DNA of 64,000 nt. Origin: Sciurus carolinensis (taxonomy: Eukaryota > Chordata > Mammalia > Rodentia > Sciuridae). The DNA lies in contig NC_062232.1 in the NCBI RefSeq assembly GCF_902686445.1, positions 30,400,954 to 30,464,953 of the forward strand, read 5' to 3'. Numbering within the stretch: the stretch's first letter is position 1; each line of letters starts with the position of its first letter. Positions 24,606-37,952 of the stretch are shown here, in pieces. The position numbers were made by a program, and so were the translations under genes. A model generated the notes under the pieces. The model made no database searches and was not told the DNA's origin. It was given only the letters and a program-made list of their open reading frames with translations.

Positions 24606-24862
24606 TTGGTAATCAATTATTTTTTCATCTAATGCTGCACTTAGTTTGGGCCACTTGGTATTTCAGCTTTATATGAATTAAAATTACATCTAAGTTAAAT
24701 GCTTAAATGAAGATTCTCCACCACTTTCATCTCCAGGTAAGGACAGGAAAGTACAGTTCAAACTTAGGTTTATATGTTATTATACTGATATATGGTAGAT
24801 AGAGGTTATGTGTATATTCTTATGTATACATAAATACATGGAAATAAAGGTAATATAACTAT

Positions 24863-24995
24863 CATGGATGAGGTTGTAGCTCAGTGGTGGAGTGCTTGTC
24901 TTGCATGTGTGAGGCACTGGGTTTGATCCTCAGCACCACATAAAAGTGAATAAATAAAACAAAGGTATTGTGTTCATCTGCAACTAAAAAAAATT
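24863..24995 (+). repeat. ID element, long-tailed subtype
   Basis: The tRNA-like body is followed by ATAAATAAAACAAAGGTATTG and a CATCTGCAACT tail, seen also at 31685, 40610, 50724 and 52092. It is flanked by TAACTATCAT and TAGCTATCAT. Confidence 0.88.
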
Positions 24996-25007
24996 TTTTA
25001 AATAGCT

Positions 25008-25215
25008 ATCATTTACCAAGAACCTACTATGAATTGGGCTTTTTGTATATAGTATGTCTAATCCTCACAAAGTAATTAATAATGTGCCCATCTTACAGAT
25101 GTGAAAACTGAAGTTCAGAAATGTTAACTGGCTGGTTCAAAGACACACAGCTATTAAGTGGGCCCACTACATTTTAACCTAAAAGTAGGGAGCCGAAGTC
25201 CATTAACTTTTCCAC
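25008..25215 (+). repeat. MIR element
   Basis: The order of core motifs matches MIR: TAATCCTCACAA, CCCATCTTACAGATGTGAAAACTGA, and GACACACAGCTATTAAGTGG-like text. Confidence 0.85.
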
Positions 25216-27591
25216 TCTATTGCACAGATTCCTCATAATTTCTCCTTTTGAGCAGAGAAGCCCAGCAAGCATTAGAGCTGAACAGGACTCCCCTTTCATC
25301 CTTCTGCTACCAACATAAACATTTCCTCCCTAAAACTTATTTTAAATTGAAACTGGAGAATTAATATTTACTATATAATAGTACATAATTTAAAGAAATA
25401 AACAGACAAGTATCTGGTTCAATTGAATTTCATTTGACTTATTTCCCTGGGAAGGTACTGTTTTTGATTTAGGTGGCAGAACACATTTATAGAAATGAGG
25501 AATCATTGGTTCATGGTAGTGAGAAATAATAGTCATTTTTCCTGTCTTAACACAGGCAAATGTGTAGTCTCAATAACCCAAAGACTAATAGAAAAGTAGG
25601 GAAAAAAAGTCCTGAATGACCAGTTATCGAAATAAAAGAGGAATATTGCAGAAACACAAGACCACAAGGCTTTGTTTATCATTCATCTACCTGGGACACT
25701 GTCAGTGATATTCAGGTTCAATTCCCTTGGTCTTCTCAGAATATCTGGCAGTGCTCTTATGGATTATCTATTTCTGCTGAATAACCAGCAGCAAGAGTGC
25801 TAATCAAGAAGAAAAGGAAGATGCCTTTAGTGATGAAAATTGCTTTCCAGTGACTGATTGTGCTAATCAATCTTCAGTTACGGAAATCAGGTCAATAATT
25901 CTACAACATTGATGTATACATGAAGAAAGGCAACTGCTACTTGAAACACAGAAAAGAAGCTTTTGAGAAATGCTGTAGGACAAATAAGCTTGGGAAGTAC
26001 TTCTAGAAGTTATGAAAAGTAGAGAAACTGACTTCCCTCTGTGCGTTCCTATATTTCTCACTTATATTTGATCAGATTCCTTTTTTTTTCCTTTCAGCAA
26101 TGCTAATGTAAAGAAAGGCAAGTTCCTAAAAGATTGGCATGACTAGCATTATGCTCATGAAAAGGACTCTTGCAGCAGAGTGAAAGCTAGAGGGGAGAGG
26201 TAGGGAGAGCAAATCTGAGCAGTGAGGGGTGGTGGTGCCAACAAATAGATTAATGGTGAAAGGATAACCAACTCGGGAGATATGGAGACCTGAGTTAGAC
26301 CACTGTATCCTAGTTTAAAAATCATGACTACAATATAAAATAGATCTTTTCTCCTGTAAAATTGTTTTTGTCAAATTTTGGATTAGTGCTCACTGTTGGC
26401 CCCAGTTTCCAGGCTCCAACACACCAGGCTTGGCCACTTGTCTCAATATGCCAATCAAAAAGACCAGCAGTAGTGAAGGGCAGGAAAGGAGCATTAAGTA
26501 TGGACATGCCAGGAAGAACAGATTTAGGGATACAGTGACCAAAGATCTGTCTTCAAGGGGCTGGCAGAAACTTTGAGGTTTTATTAAACAAACAAACAAA
26601 AAAAGGCAAGGGTTTGGGGTGCAATGGCTGAAGGGTTTGCATAGCTGGCAGAGTAGATCATCTTGGTCAGGCCATGAACAAGTCAGTCTTTATTTCAGGG
26701 CTGGTTCTGGAAAGTTCTGAGGATCTGAGAAGGTCATCAACACTTAGGATTTGATTCAGATGATCGCTCCTGTTTAGGGAGGCAGCCTCAGTTCCATCAT
26801 GGGATAATTGTTCCCTCTTAGTGGGAAATTTCATCATGATGGAGTGATCTGTCCTGTGAGGTTCACCATTGTTTGGGGGTAGTTTCAGTCCCTTATCATA
26901 AAGGTGCTTATCGATCAGAACTTTGGTTCCTGGAATCCAAGGCAACTTCAGAAGAAAGTGGCTCTGAAGGAAAAATAAAGTTAAAGAGGCAAATGCAGTC
27001 AGAGAAAGATAAAATGGAGTCGGTTAGGTCAATGACTAGGCTCTCCTTCAGTACCACTAGAGGTGTGTTCTTATTTTTTATTTGTTCTTTTCCCTACATA
27101 TAAAAAACATTTTTGTTTTATTTGAATGTAGTATTTCTGATTGTACATGTTTGACAATTTATTCAATGGTTTGGTCCCTTTTAAAAACAGATGAAAGGCA
27201 TGAATGAGAAAAGTATCTACAATAAAAATATGTTTTAAAATTCCTTAAATCCAATTTCTGACCAATGAGTAAGGAAGTATCAACCTTTAAGGAATCCACC
27301 GCACACCCCACCTACCCTCATTCCTCAAAGAGAGCTATGACTACTTGTCTAAAAATAACAGTGATTTTGTAAAATAACTGTCCATTTACTAAGGAGAGCC
27401 ACTATTGTGGCCTTGTTCCAACTTTACTGCACTCCACACAACCTAAGGGATGTCACCTATTGATTCTGAGTAGAAATACCAAGTTATATTGATGCCTATA
27501 TTAATTTGAATATCCCAGCTTGAGTGACATTCTCCATAAGATGGCATAAATATGCTAAATAGGAAAGTGAATAAATATTTAGAAGTATTTT
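25216..27591. other. No supported gene or named repeat
   Basis: AT-rich non-coding sequence. The short open frames have no recognisable family features. Confidence 0.45.
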
Positions 27592-27991
27592 CATGGTTAA
27601 GGAGTACAGAGAGTACTTTAAAATTACAGTGCACAATCCAATTTTAATTCTTCTACCTCACTAATATTCTCAGGGAACTCTTTTATATGCTGGGGGCTGG
27701 GACCCAATATACCTGAACAGATGCTAAATATTCACAAGACCTGTAAAAATTAAACATTTGAAAAATACCAAGTGTTTATGAAGAAACGGTACAACCAAAG
27801 CTCTATTTCATACAGCACTGATAAAAAATATAGGTTGGAAAACTGAATGTTTGTGTTCCTTCAAAATTCAAATGTTGAAATCCTAATCCACAATGTTATG
27901 GCATTTGGAGATGATTCCTTTGGAAGGCAGCAGGGTGAGAGCCTTTATAGGAAGAGACATGAGAGCTTGTTTTCTCTCTTCTCTCTGCCAT
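27592..27991 (+). repeat. 400-bp duplicated segment, copy 1
   Basis: It is identical base for base to 29012-29411 as read line by line, in direct orientation with start-to-start distance 1420. The last ~145 bases are the first part of an MLT1-like LTR. Confidence 0.97.
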
Positions 27992-28165
27992 ATGAGAATA
28001 CAAGAAGTTGGCTGTCTGCAAACCTAGAGGAAGGCCTACACCAGAACCCAATCATGTTGGCACCCTCATCTCACATTTTCCAGCCGCTAGGCCTGTAAGA
28101 AATAAATTTATGTTGTTTAAGCCCCCCAGTTTATGGTATTTTGTGATAGCAGCCTGAATTAAGAT
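27846..28165 (+). repeat. MLT1-like LTR
   Basis: ATGTTTGTGTTCC, AATGTTGAAATCCTAATC, GAAATAAATTTATGTTGTTTA and CCCCCAGTTTATGG follow the order of MLT1-type MaLR LTRs. Its first part is repeated at 29266-29411. Confidence 0.8.
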
Positions 28166-28249
28166 AGTGTTTGTCCAATTAAAGAGAATACATAATTCCA
28201 TTTCAGAATAAAGCTTGCACATAGGCTATCAACAATGCTTACAAGAATA

Positions 28250-28730
28250 TTCTTAGTGACAATGTTCTTAAAAGCAAAAAATAGAAACGGACCAAATGGC
28301 CTTCCATAGCAGAGTAGAAAAATATGCACTCGTGGTATGAATATACATTGGAATATTATACAACAGAAAAAAATGGACAGCAGCTGCCTGCATCAGCCCA
28401 GATAAAGTTCAAAAGAGTCACAGAAAAAGACATTCTGTAGGCTTACAGTCATAGAGCACTAAATGAAGTGAAGCCAAATAGTTCTTGTAGTAAAAATATA
28501 AAATAAAAGCAAGAAAATAATTAATGTACGTTTTTGGACCTTGAGACATTTAGGCAGAAGAGAAAGCAGGGAAGCCAACAAGTTGCACATGGGGCTCAGA
28601 GGTGCTGATAACACTGTATTCTAAATTTAGGAACAAGTTCCTCAGTGCTCAGTTAATTGTCATTGAGTCTACTTATATACCCCCTTTATAAGTATGCTGT
28701 GTTTCATAATAAAACTTGTAATTGTCAAGA
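28250..28730 (+). mobile_element. Old L1 3'-end fragment
   Basis: Short motifs such as GGACCAAATGGCC and TACATTGGAATATTATACAAC match the distal L1 ORF2/3' UTR region. It is heavily decayed. Confidence 0.55.
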
Positions 28731-29011
28731 GAAATGACTTTAGGATTGGCAATTGGCTCAGAAACTGAAGCTGTCAGATAAGGAATTGCTTCTCTGGAAT
28801 GAAGAAATTCATTTGTACTATTCAGTGTGATTTGGGTATAACACCCTCTAAGGACCTACCACCCTGCAGTACCACTACCCACCTCACCCATGCCCAACAG
28901 TTTTCACAAAGTTGGAAGGCTGTGCACAAATCCAATGGAAACTCTTTAAAAAAGAAAAAGAAAGAAAGAAAAAAAGGCTTAAACTGAAAAATTACCTACC
29001 ACACTCAAGCC

Positions 29012-29411
29012 CATGGTTAAGGAGTACAGAGAGTACTTTAAAATTACAGTGCACAATCCAATTTTAATTCTTCTACCTCACTAATATTCTCAGGGAACTC
29101 TTTTATATGCTGGGGGCTGGGACCCAATATACCTGAACAGATGCTAAATATTCACAAGACCTGTAAAAATTAAACATTTGAAAAATACCAAGTGTTTATG
29201 AAGAAACGGTACAACCAAAGCTCTATTTCATACAGCACTGATAAAAAATATAGGTTGGAAAACTGAATGTTTGTGTTCCTTCAAAATTCAAATGTTGAAA
29301 TCCTAATCCACAATGTTATGGCATTTGGAGATGATTCCTTTGGAAGGCAGCAGGGTGAGAGCCTTTATAGGAAGAGACATGAGAGCTTGTTTTCTCTCTT
29401 CTCTCTGCCAT
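29012..29411 (+). repeat. 400-bp duplicated segment, copy 2
   Basis: It is identical to 27592-27991, but the MLT1-like LTR it carries is cut off at CTCTCTGCCAT, after which unrelated sequence follows. Copy 1 continues into the rest of that LTR, so copy 1 is the original. Confidence 0.97.
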
Positions 29412-30460
29412 CAGAACACATGTGAGGCCATGTTTGCCTTGTTAAGATTCATGGCAGCTACTGCTTCTCAGTTTTCTGTATTCACCTCTCCCCTCTCCAC
29501 TGTGAACCTTCTAGATCATCTCATTCCTTTAGTCCCATCTGTCCCCTATATGCATCACAGGAGAAGAGATGTCTCTGAAGTGGGGTCTGAGGAGTTCCCA
29601 GAGAACTCAGGACTAGCAGATTTCTGGGGATAGTAGGGCTGTATCAGAGGCTGGAGTGGAGGTGGATCCGGGGTGGAGCTGCACAATTTCGAGCCAGTTT
29701 TCCCTGCACTTGCCTATATTGCTCATTTTACAAGGGCACGGACCAAGGATATGAACCAAGGTTTACCAACTGTGCTTTCTGCATCTCAATGACTTATGGG
29801 TGTTTCCTTTACAATTCAGTATTTCTCTCTTTCTATCCTAAATCCCTATCTCACTTAGATTTTACTTCTTGGTCTGGCACCTTAGTGTTGAAAATCTGTT
29901 TACGTGGTCTCCCCAGATTCAGCCCCTTGCATTTCTTTATCTGCATTCTCTGCATGGTTCATGAACAAGCAAAGCCCTGGCCCAATGCCAAAACCTTTTC
30001 ATCCTGCTTTTTCATGATGGAGGAAGGGGCAAATGCACCTGCTTTCGTTTAGATATTTTAACTGCATATTTACATGATTTTCATAATTTAAAAAAAACTG
30101 GATTGAGGTAAGCACAAATGTTGTCCTACTGCAGTAGTTAAATAGATAAAATTAATGATAAAACTATAAGGAATTTTTCTAGGGAATGCACCTGTAGATG
30201 GAATTATTGACTGAATCAAAACCTAAAACAAAAAACTTAAATTAAATGCAGACAGTATAATGCTTTTTAATGCAAATCAGTTTCTTTACATTCATAGATT
30301 CTTTAATTTGCAAAGAAGAAGAGATTAAATAAATTTATTACCCTGCTTGGAAAGGTAACTAGATCATTTTATATTCCATCTAACAACACTTTATAAAATT
30401 GTGTTTATGATCTTTTTCAATAGTTCTGTATGTAAACAAGGTCACATCTTTTTATTTTTA
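29412..30460. other. No supported gene
   Basis: Mixed sequence with a GC-richer patch at 29400-29700. No family features were recognised in the open frames at 29313-29633 or 29789-30052. Confidence 0.4.
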
Positions 30461-30465
30461 TATTT

Positions 30466-30668
30466 TTCTGGTACTGAAGATTTAACCCAAGGATGCTTTA
30501 CCACTGAGCTATATCCCCAGTCCTTTTTATTTTTTATTTTGAGACTGTGTCTCACTAAGTTGCTGAGATGCTGCTAAATTGATATGCTGGCCTCAAACTT
30601 GTGATCCTCCTGCCTCAGCCTCCTGGGTTGCTGGGATTACAGGTGTGCCTCACCACCATGCCCGACAT
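30466..30668 (-). repeat. B1-ID composite SINE
   Basis: The order on the plus strand is ID half, TTTTTATTTTGAGAC linker, then B1 half with CTGGGATTACAGG. Confidence 0.92.
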
Positions 30669-31000
30669 TTCTCTTTTTATTTTTTTCTCTCTTTATTCTC
30701 AAATTTTATTGCTTAGAGCTTCACATGTCCTGAATAGCCATATGCCTACTCTCTCCTTTTTGAGGTTTTTCATTAAGCAAGAAAAGTAGAGTTTGCTTGG
30801 TCCCAAGAAATCAACTTTCCTCCCCAAAGCTATGCACCCTGAGAGCTAGGAAGTCCAGTTCTAATGCCATTATGTTATTTTTATGTGGAGTCATAGCTGG
30901 GCTCTTGTTCTCTGATAGCCGATGCTGCCTGTGAGGTGAGGTCTTTGTGGTCTGGACACTGTAAGATGCAAGGGGACCTTAGTATAGGACTCCAACTTTA

Positions 31001-31002
<2 letters not shown>

Positions 31003-31035
<33 letters not shown>
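31003..31035. repeat. (TG)n microsatellite
   Basis: About 16 TG units. Confidence 0.96.
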
Positions 31036-31038
<3 letters not shown>

Positions 31039-31682
31039 GTCACACATTTTCAGCCCTTATGCTTCCAAGTAAAATAAGACCCCCTCAGAGTACAGATATT
31101 TATTCACAAATTTTATGATAATAAGCCAGAGATATTTGCTTTGAATAAGGGTTCAATGATGAAAGTTCCCCCAGTATCTTTCAGGGTTCACTCTTGGTGT
31201 TATAATCTGTGGATTTTGACAAATGTATAATGATATATATCCGCCATCATATTATCAAACAGAATGATTTCAATGCCCTAAAATATTCTCTGTGCTATAC
31301 CTATTCACACCTCCTTCCTCTCTACGCCATTGAAAACCACTGATCATTTTTTTTATCTCTATAGCTTTACCTTTTCCTGAATGTCATATAATTGGAATCA
31401 TTCAGTTAGTTGAATCCACAGATGCAGAACACCCGGATACCAAGAGCTAACTGTAATGCAGCATGAGCTCTTTGTTCACACACATATTTTCAGATTATTT
31501 GAATCACATTCTTTTTAAAGTTTATTTGTTCTTTTTAGATATACATGACAGTAGAATATACTTTGACATATTTGTACAAATATGGAGTATATCTTATTCT
31601 AATTAGGAACCCGGTTGTGGTTGTATGTGATGTGGAGGTTCTGTGTAGTGTACTGAATAACATTCTAACTTCAAAAATATGT

Positions 31683-31820
31683 GATGCTGGGATTGTGACT
31701 CAGTGGTACAGCACTTGCCTAGCACGTGTGAGGCACTGGGTTTGATCCCAAGCACCACACAAAAATTAATTAGTTAATTAATTAAATAAAGGTATTGTGC
31801 CCATCTACAACTAAAAATAC
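31683..31820 (+). repeat. ID element, long-tailed subtype
   Basis: A tRNA-like body, then (TTAA)-rich spacer, AAATAAAGGTATTGTG and CATCTACAACT. Confidence 0.88.
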
Positions 31821-33382
31821 TTTAAAAATGTGGATCATGTAAGAGACAAAATATGACAAAGAGGGAAAACTCAACAAAAAGGCTTAATATTTTTAAATGA
31901 GAAAGGGTTATTATGTACACATTTTTTAGAAATGCCTTTTTATTTCTATCATTTTTATCCTCTCCTGCCCTTTCATATAGCATTTGGGGTTTAGGAGTAA
32001 ACATCGAAAAAACAAAACATACAAAGAGACCATGAGATTATTAGAAGGATATCATAAATGAATGTAGAATTAAGAAGCACACAAAACTGAGAGTATTTTA
32101 CAGCAATTCTATCAAACATTAAAATGAGGCCCTTTTTAATAATTGCTACTTTAATTTTGCATTAATAGATTAAATCAATTGCTCTAATAGAATAAAACTC
32201 TTTATTCTATTTGTTTTCTCTTATGTTATTTTATGTTGCACTCAGAAACGTAAGCATTTTCTCTCTGAGCATTTTGCTTCTCTTTAAAAGAAGCTTATTT
32301 TTAAATGTATTCCTGGACAATCATGAACATTAAGAGTGTATATGAATTCATATTATGGGAAGTTATGTGCCCCTCACCGAGGCACTAAAAAATATTACCA
32401 AAAGAATGTTAAAAATTAAAATAAAGTGAAAATGAGTTGATGAAAAGATTCAAATCATTCAAAAATAAATATCAATAGGCACTGAAAGTATCAAAGGGAT
32501 AAATGTATTGGGGAAATATAGTTATTTGAATGTGCATATGATTCTGCTTTATATTTCTTGCTTTACTAAATTTTATGCTCACTTATCAAGTAATAATAGT
32601 TCTCAGAAATCACAGCTTCACTTAGTACATCCTAAGGTAAAAGTCAAAATATAGAACGTTGGTAATGATCACCCTAATTCTATACCAGCCATGAAAAATT
32701 GGTCCCTGCAAGAATTACCACCTTGTCTTTCAGTCTTATTGCCAACTCTATTAATCAATGACTTTCATGACTGTTCTGTTTTTTATCTTGACCTACCAAC
32801 TATTCATATTAGTTGAGCTTTTAAAATAGTTCTTTTATTTAAAGTAAATTTTCCTCATCTTCCACTTTAATTCTCTCTCCATTATCATAGTATCTCAATT
32901 CCACCCAGAATAAAGTTTCAAACCCAATAAGCTGGAGAGATGAAAGCTGCTTTCAGGGTCTGAGCCCACTGAAACAGCTCTTAAATAAGGCTGAGCTGTG
33001 GGAGGGCTGGGTCCCATCTCTAGTTTGAATGCAATGGCCTCCTCCCATCATTCTTATCTAGTTTCCATGGATTTATCTAAATAAATGCTTCTTAATTTGC
33101 TGTAAGTCCTTTGATGGTTCTCTAGTGACTGAATGATTTTCATTGCCAATTTCACCTGTCTCTCCAGGGGAAAGCTTCTGCAGTCTCTTTACACACTGAC
33201 TTTCTGCAAATCCTACCTTCCTTAGAGTCTTAAAGAGAAATTTTTTAAGTGCCCTAGGAGAAGTATTATTATTTATCTTCATCCATCAATTAACATTATT
33301 GCAGATGCTTGAGGTGAACTAAGAATCATAGCTCTCAGAAGTGGTGATATAACAAAACAAGGTCACTTATAACTATTGAATC
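31821..33382. other. No supported gene; possible LTR fragment near 32930-33090
   Basis: An AATAAATGC-containing stretch around 32930-33090 could be an LTR remnant. Otherwise I see nothing. Confidence 0.35.
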
Positions 33383-33399
33383 AAGAATACACCAACACT

Positions 33400-33601
33400 G
33401 CTAGCAGCCCTGGCACATGCCTGTAATCCCAGTGACTGGGGAGGCTGAGTCAGGAGGATCTTGAGTTCAAAACCAGTCTTTGAATAGTGGGGCCCTAAGC
33501 AACTCAGTGATACCGTGTCTCTAAATAAAATACAAAATAAGGCTGGGGATGTGGCTCAGTGGTCAAGTGTCCCTGAGTTCAATCCCTGCCCCCCCCAAAA
33601 A
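33400..33601 (+). repeat. B1-ID composite SINE
   Basis: It is flanked by AAGAATACACCAACACT (33383-33399) and a slightly diverged copy at 33602-33618. Confidence 0.93.
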
Positions 33602-34039
33602 AAGAATGCACAGACACTAACTAAAACAAAACTTACCCACCATTATCAACAGGACCAAAATCAGTGATTAATAAAGCCTGCTGAGAAGAAGACATGACGG
33701 AACCATTGTTCTCCTGGTCACCACATAATGTATTAAATAATAAATTTTATGTGATATATATTTTGCCACAGTGTAAAAAAATATAAATATATGTGCTGTT
33801 ATTTGAATTTTTTCCCTAAAATATTGTGAAGGGGTTGACATTTGCACCTAAGTTTGTTAAGGGGATATAGCTGAACACTTAAATTCATGCAGAACCAGAC
33901 ACACAGACGAACACAAGACATAAAATTTGGGAAAAGTATTTGGACTTTGAGGGAATCATGAAACTTAAGGTTTAAGCAAAGTTTACCTAAATCTTCCAGG
34001 GGTCCAGAAACTCTAGCTACCATCTAGATTGCAATAATA

Positions 34040-34200
34040 TAATGATTATTATTAGTGTCAGGCATTATACCTTATGTAACATTGTAAATTGTTTCTTTAA
34101 CCCTCACTACAAGTCACTGATGTCGGTATCACCTCATTTTATACAGGAGAGAAGTAGGGCTAAATATATGCCCCAGCACATTACTCAGTAGGTTCCAGAG
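34040..34200 (+). repeat. MIR element
   Basis: TTTAACCCTCACTACAA, then ACCTCATTTTATACAGGAGAG, fits the MIR core order. Diverged. Confidence 0.7.
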
Positions 34201-34207
34201 CAATTTT

Positions 34208-34432
34208 TTGTTTGTTTGTTTGTTTGTTTTTTTGTACCATGGATTGAATCCAGGGGTGCTTAACCACTGAGCAACATCCCTACCCCTCTTTATATTTTTT
34301 TAGAGACAGGATCTCACTGAGTTGTTTAGGGCCTCAATAAGTTGCTGAGGCTGGCTTTGAACTCTCAATCCTCCTATCTCATCCTTCCGACAGCTGGGAT
34401 TAGATGCGTGCGCCACCATGTCTGGCCCTAGA
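34208..34432 (-). repeat. B1-ID composite SINE with (TTTG)n tail
   Basis: The tail on the plus-strand left side is TTTG repeats. The ID half and then the B1 half follow in reverse orientation. Confidence 0.9.
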
Positions 34433-35335
34433 GCAAATATTTTAAGGTTAGTCTTGTCAAATCTAGAAACAATTCTCACCCTTATGTAGGAGATACTGGT
34501 ACTTTTTTTCTAACCAACCATCAGACAGACTTGAAAGGAGAAATAAGAGTGAAACAGACAGCCTAAAGAAAATTGGGAGAAAAATGATTCAAGGAAGATA
34601 GAGGAATGACATAAAGCACTGAGCTTCATATTGCTCTGATCTTTTTCCACCCATGTTTGTTTGGACCTCAATGAACTGACATTTGGAATTTTGACAGACT
34701 GTAAACATATCCTTCAATACTACTTAGTCATTTTACAGAGTAATTTTGAAAGGTGAAATCTAGAGGTGAGAATTACACTGAAATAATATCCTAAGAGGGT
34801 CTTTTAACCACTAACTTCAATCCCATAGCACTGCTAATATTTAAAACCACCTTTTGGAAACCCTAGAGAGTAATAGCTTAGTTATATTCTTCCAGCTTGA
34901 AGTATGAGTATAAATTGCTCCAGATATCCTTGCTGCTTAATCTTTTTTAACTTCAGTTTTTCGTTCAATTAATGTTGAGCGTCACTGTACTTGAGATATA
35001 TAATTTGGGATCCATTTTTTCCCACTGTGACAGTGAGTCCTTCAGGCCACAAAGGAGAGGAGGGACCTACACTTTCTAAGGAAGGAGAATTTTCTGACAC
35101 TACAGACTCAGTCCCTATCAGGAGAACACTGGAGAAGCTCCCTCACCTACAACAGTTTTGAAACATTTATATTACAAAACTTAACACACAAGAGAACACA
35201 ACAATACCAATCACAATGAATGAATCCACTATGAAGTTGGGAAATGGACACTGAAGCACTCTCCTTTGGAAAGTGTGTCTAAGCAGGTATTTCTTAGAGT
35301 TTTCCATCTAGCTGCAAATACCTCCATTCAAAAGC
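34433..35335. other. No supported gene
   Basis: Ordinary AT-rich non-coding sequence. Confidence 0.4.
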
Positions 35336-35337
35336 CC

Positions 35338-35545
35338 AACTGGGTGCAGTGGCACACACCAGTAATCTCAGTGACTCAGGAGGCTAAGACAGGAGGATCA
35401 TGAGTTCAAAGCCCACCTCAGCAACTTATGGAGGCCCTAAGCAACTTAGCCATACCCTGTCACAAAACAGAAAATTAAAAAGGCTGGGGATATAGCTCAG
35501 TGGTAGAACACTCCTGGGTTCAACCCCCAGTACCCTGCCTCCACA
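35338..35545 (+). repeat. B1-ID composite SINE
   Basis: Both halves are present. The ID half keeps TAGCTCAGTGG and GGTTCAACCC. Confidence 0.92.
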
Positions 35546-35817
35546 AACTGTCTCTATGAAAACACACCAAGAAGTACACAAAGATGGCTTAAGACTAAAA
35601 CTTATAGTCATGGAAGAAGCTTAGCTAACCAGTCCCAAGGATAGCAGAACAGGGTGATTAATTCCCCATGATATCTCCTGATGATCCCCTCCAAGTAATA
35701 CTTTAATTTCTGTGTTCTGTGCCAAGTCAATATCTAAATCATGATTCAACAGTAAGTCCCTTGAACTTCCACCAAGCATAACCTAACCTTCTCATCCTAC
35801 CAAGTTTCAACTATTCA

Positions 35818-36397
35818 TATTTAGTAGGAGTTCAGGGACACCAAGATGGCAGAGACAGAGGATTGGAAAGAAGTTGCTGGAGGAAAAGACAAGGAGAGGA
35901 ATCTGATCCATGTTTACAATAAATTATATTACCATGACAACTCCTACCACTGAGGACATTACCATGATAATTCCCACTGAGGACTTACTACCATGACAAA
36001 TTCTGCCACAGATTTGGTATTTTCAAATGACCAATGGCGGTAAAATGGACAGTGTTCTAAATAGGTTTTCTAAAGTAACAAATGGGGATGGAGATTGGAA
36101 AATATTCTAATCAGGTATCATAAGGTAACCAGTCGGAGTTAATAGGGTAAGAACTTCAATCATGTCCTTATAGGAAAGAGAATTCCCCACAGTTCATGAT
36201 ATAAGACCCTAATTTCCAGACACTGGAACCTTGAGACTCACTCAGCCCACTCCACTCTACCTAATGAAGTGCTTTCTTCACCTTCAATAAATCTGTACTT
36301 TATCTGTTACTTCTGTGTGTCTGGCTCAGTTTTTGGTTTGTGACACCAAGAACCTAAGCTTCAACCTGGACTTCAACTGAACATCCCAATGGTAACA
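35818..36397 (+). repeat. Solo LTR, family of 55780-56281
   Basis: It is flanked by TTCA at 35814-35817 and 36398-36401, a 4-bp duplication. CAATAAATCTGTACTTTATC is the poly(A) region. The inverse of this sequence is found at 55780-56281, including the shared AGTTCAGGGACACCAA and the CATGACAACTCC-type block. Confidence 0.88.
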
Positions 36398-37092
36398 TTC
36401 AGGGTAAGCATTTGTGAGACTGTCTGTGTTCCATTTTCATCTCAGTTCCCAAGCACAGAACACTTGGCAACAGATACAGAAATGAAGTAAGACACCAATG
36501 GAATCCAAGGACAACTGAAATTCTGTTAGGATGAGAATATGTTGGTAGGCATGTACTTGATTTGGAGTAACCCAAAGTTTCAACCTGTAATTATTAAAAC
36601 AAAGAAACAACAATAGTAAAAATGCAATCATGTGATATTTGAAGCCCCTAGACCTGGTCATTTCTTCACATATCTCTAAGGGAATAAAATTAAACATAAA
36701 TATGAAGGAAGACTTGTGCCTGTTTATGATTTTTATTAAGGAAATAAATACTTGAAAAAGATGGAAAAGCTATTTAAAATTAACCTCACTGGGAATAGTC
36801 TTTTTTTTTTTTTTCACATTCCTTCCTCCTCAGCATCTGACAGGTACATCTTTTATACAAAAACCATATGTGTCTTGAAATGAATCAACCTTCCCCTCCA
36901 GAGTCCTGTAGTGTTTTCACTTTCACAGGTTATTTCCTTTCCTTATGTGTGATTGAACTATTATAATAGTAAATACTTTTATGCAACAATTAACTTGAAA
37001 TAAAAACATCAACATGTAATGTGAGTAAATGTACATTATTGATTCAAATTTAACTGATTCAACAATATAATGCATTTTAATATCAGAAATAA

Positions 37093-37295
37093 CGTTCAGC
37101 TGGGCACAATGGTGCACACGTGTAATCCCAGCAACTCTGGAGACTGAGGCAAGAGGATCGCAAGTTGGAGGACAGCCTTGGGAACTTAGCAAGGCCTTAA
37201 GTAATTTAGTGAGATTCTGTCTCAAAATAAAAAATAAAAAGTGCTGGGAATGTAGCTCAATGGTAAAGTGCCTCTGGTTTTAATCCGAAAAACAA
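37093..37295 (+). repeat. B1-ID composite SINE
   Basis: GCTGGGCACAATGGTGCACACG start, a diverged ID half, then an A-rich tail. Confidence 0.9.
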
Positions 37296-37484
37296 AAGAA
37301 AGAACATTAAAAAATCATGGAATTTAGTTTCTGAGATATGGAATTTTTAATTTGTGCAAAGTGTTCTTTTTTGAAAAAGCAAAACAGCAAGTATTAATCA
37401 AAATTATTAGTAATATCCTAAGCCAAGAACCTTGCCATAATGTAATAAATCTGATACAGAATGTACCATAACCTGAAACTCTTA

Positions 37485-37697
37485 TTTTTTTTTCAGCAGG
37501 GAGGCGGGTGGTTTACTAGAGATTAAACCTAGGGGAGATTTTACCAGTAAATTATATCCCAGTCCTTTTTTATTTTTTTTTTATTTTGAAACAGGGTCTC
37601 ACTAAGTTACTAAGGCTGACCTTGAACTTGCTAATCCTTCTGCCTCAGCCTCCCAAGTTTCTGGGATTAAAGGCATGAGCCACCATGTCCAGCCTGT
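37485..37697 (-). repeat. B1-ID composite SINE
   Basis: Reverse orientation, with the T-rich linker between halves at about 37560-37590. Confidence 0.9.
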
Positions 37698-37952
37698 AAC
37701 CAGGCAAACCTCATTATATCATGGTTTCATTCATAACAGACTCTTTCTGCCATGTGGACCTCAAGAAGGGAGTAAATTTACTCTCAAGGGCAAGAGTAAA
37801 TATCAAAATCACTCTTCTTTGTTTATTATTCCTAAATAATTTTGTAAACAGTTATTATCTATTGCATTAGAAAAATGGAGGGTATTGCTAATCTTTCAAT
37901 GACTGCTTACATTGTTTTTCCCTTGAGGAAATGAATTTGGTCTACTGTATTA

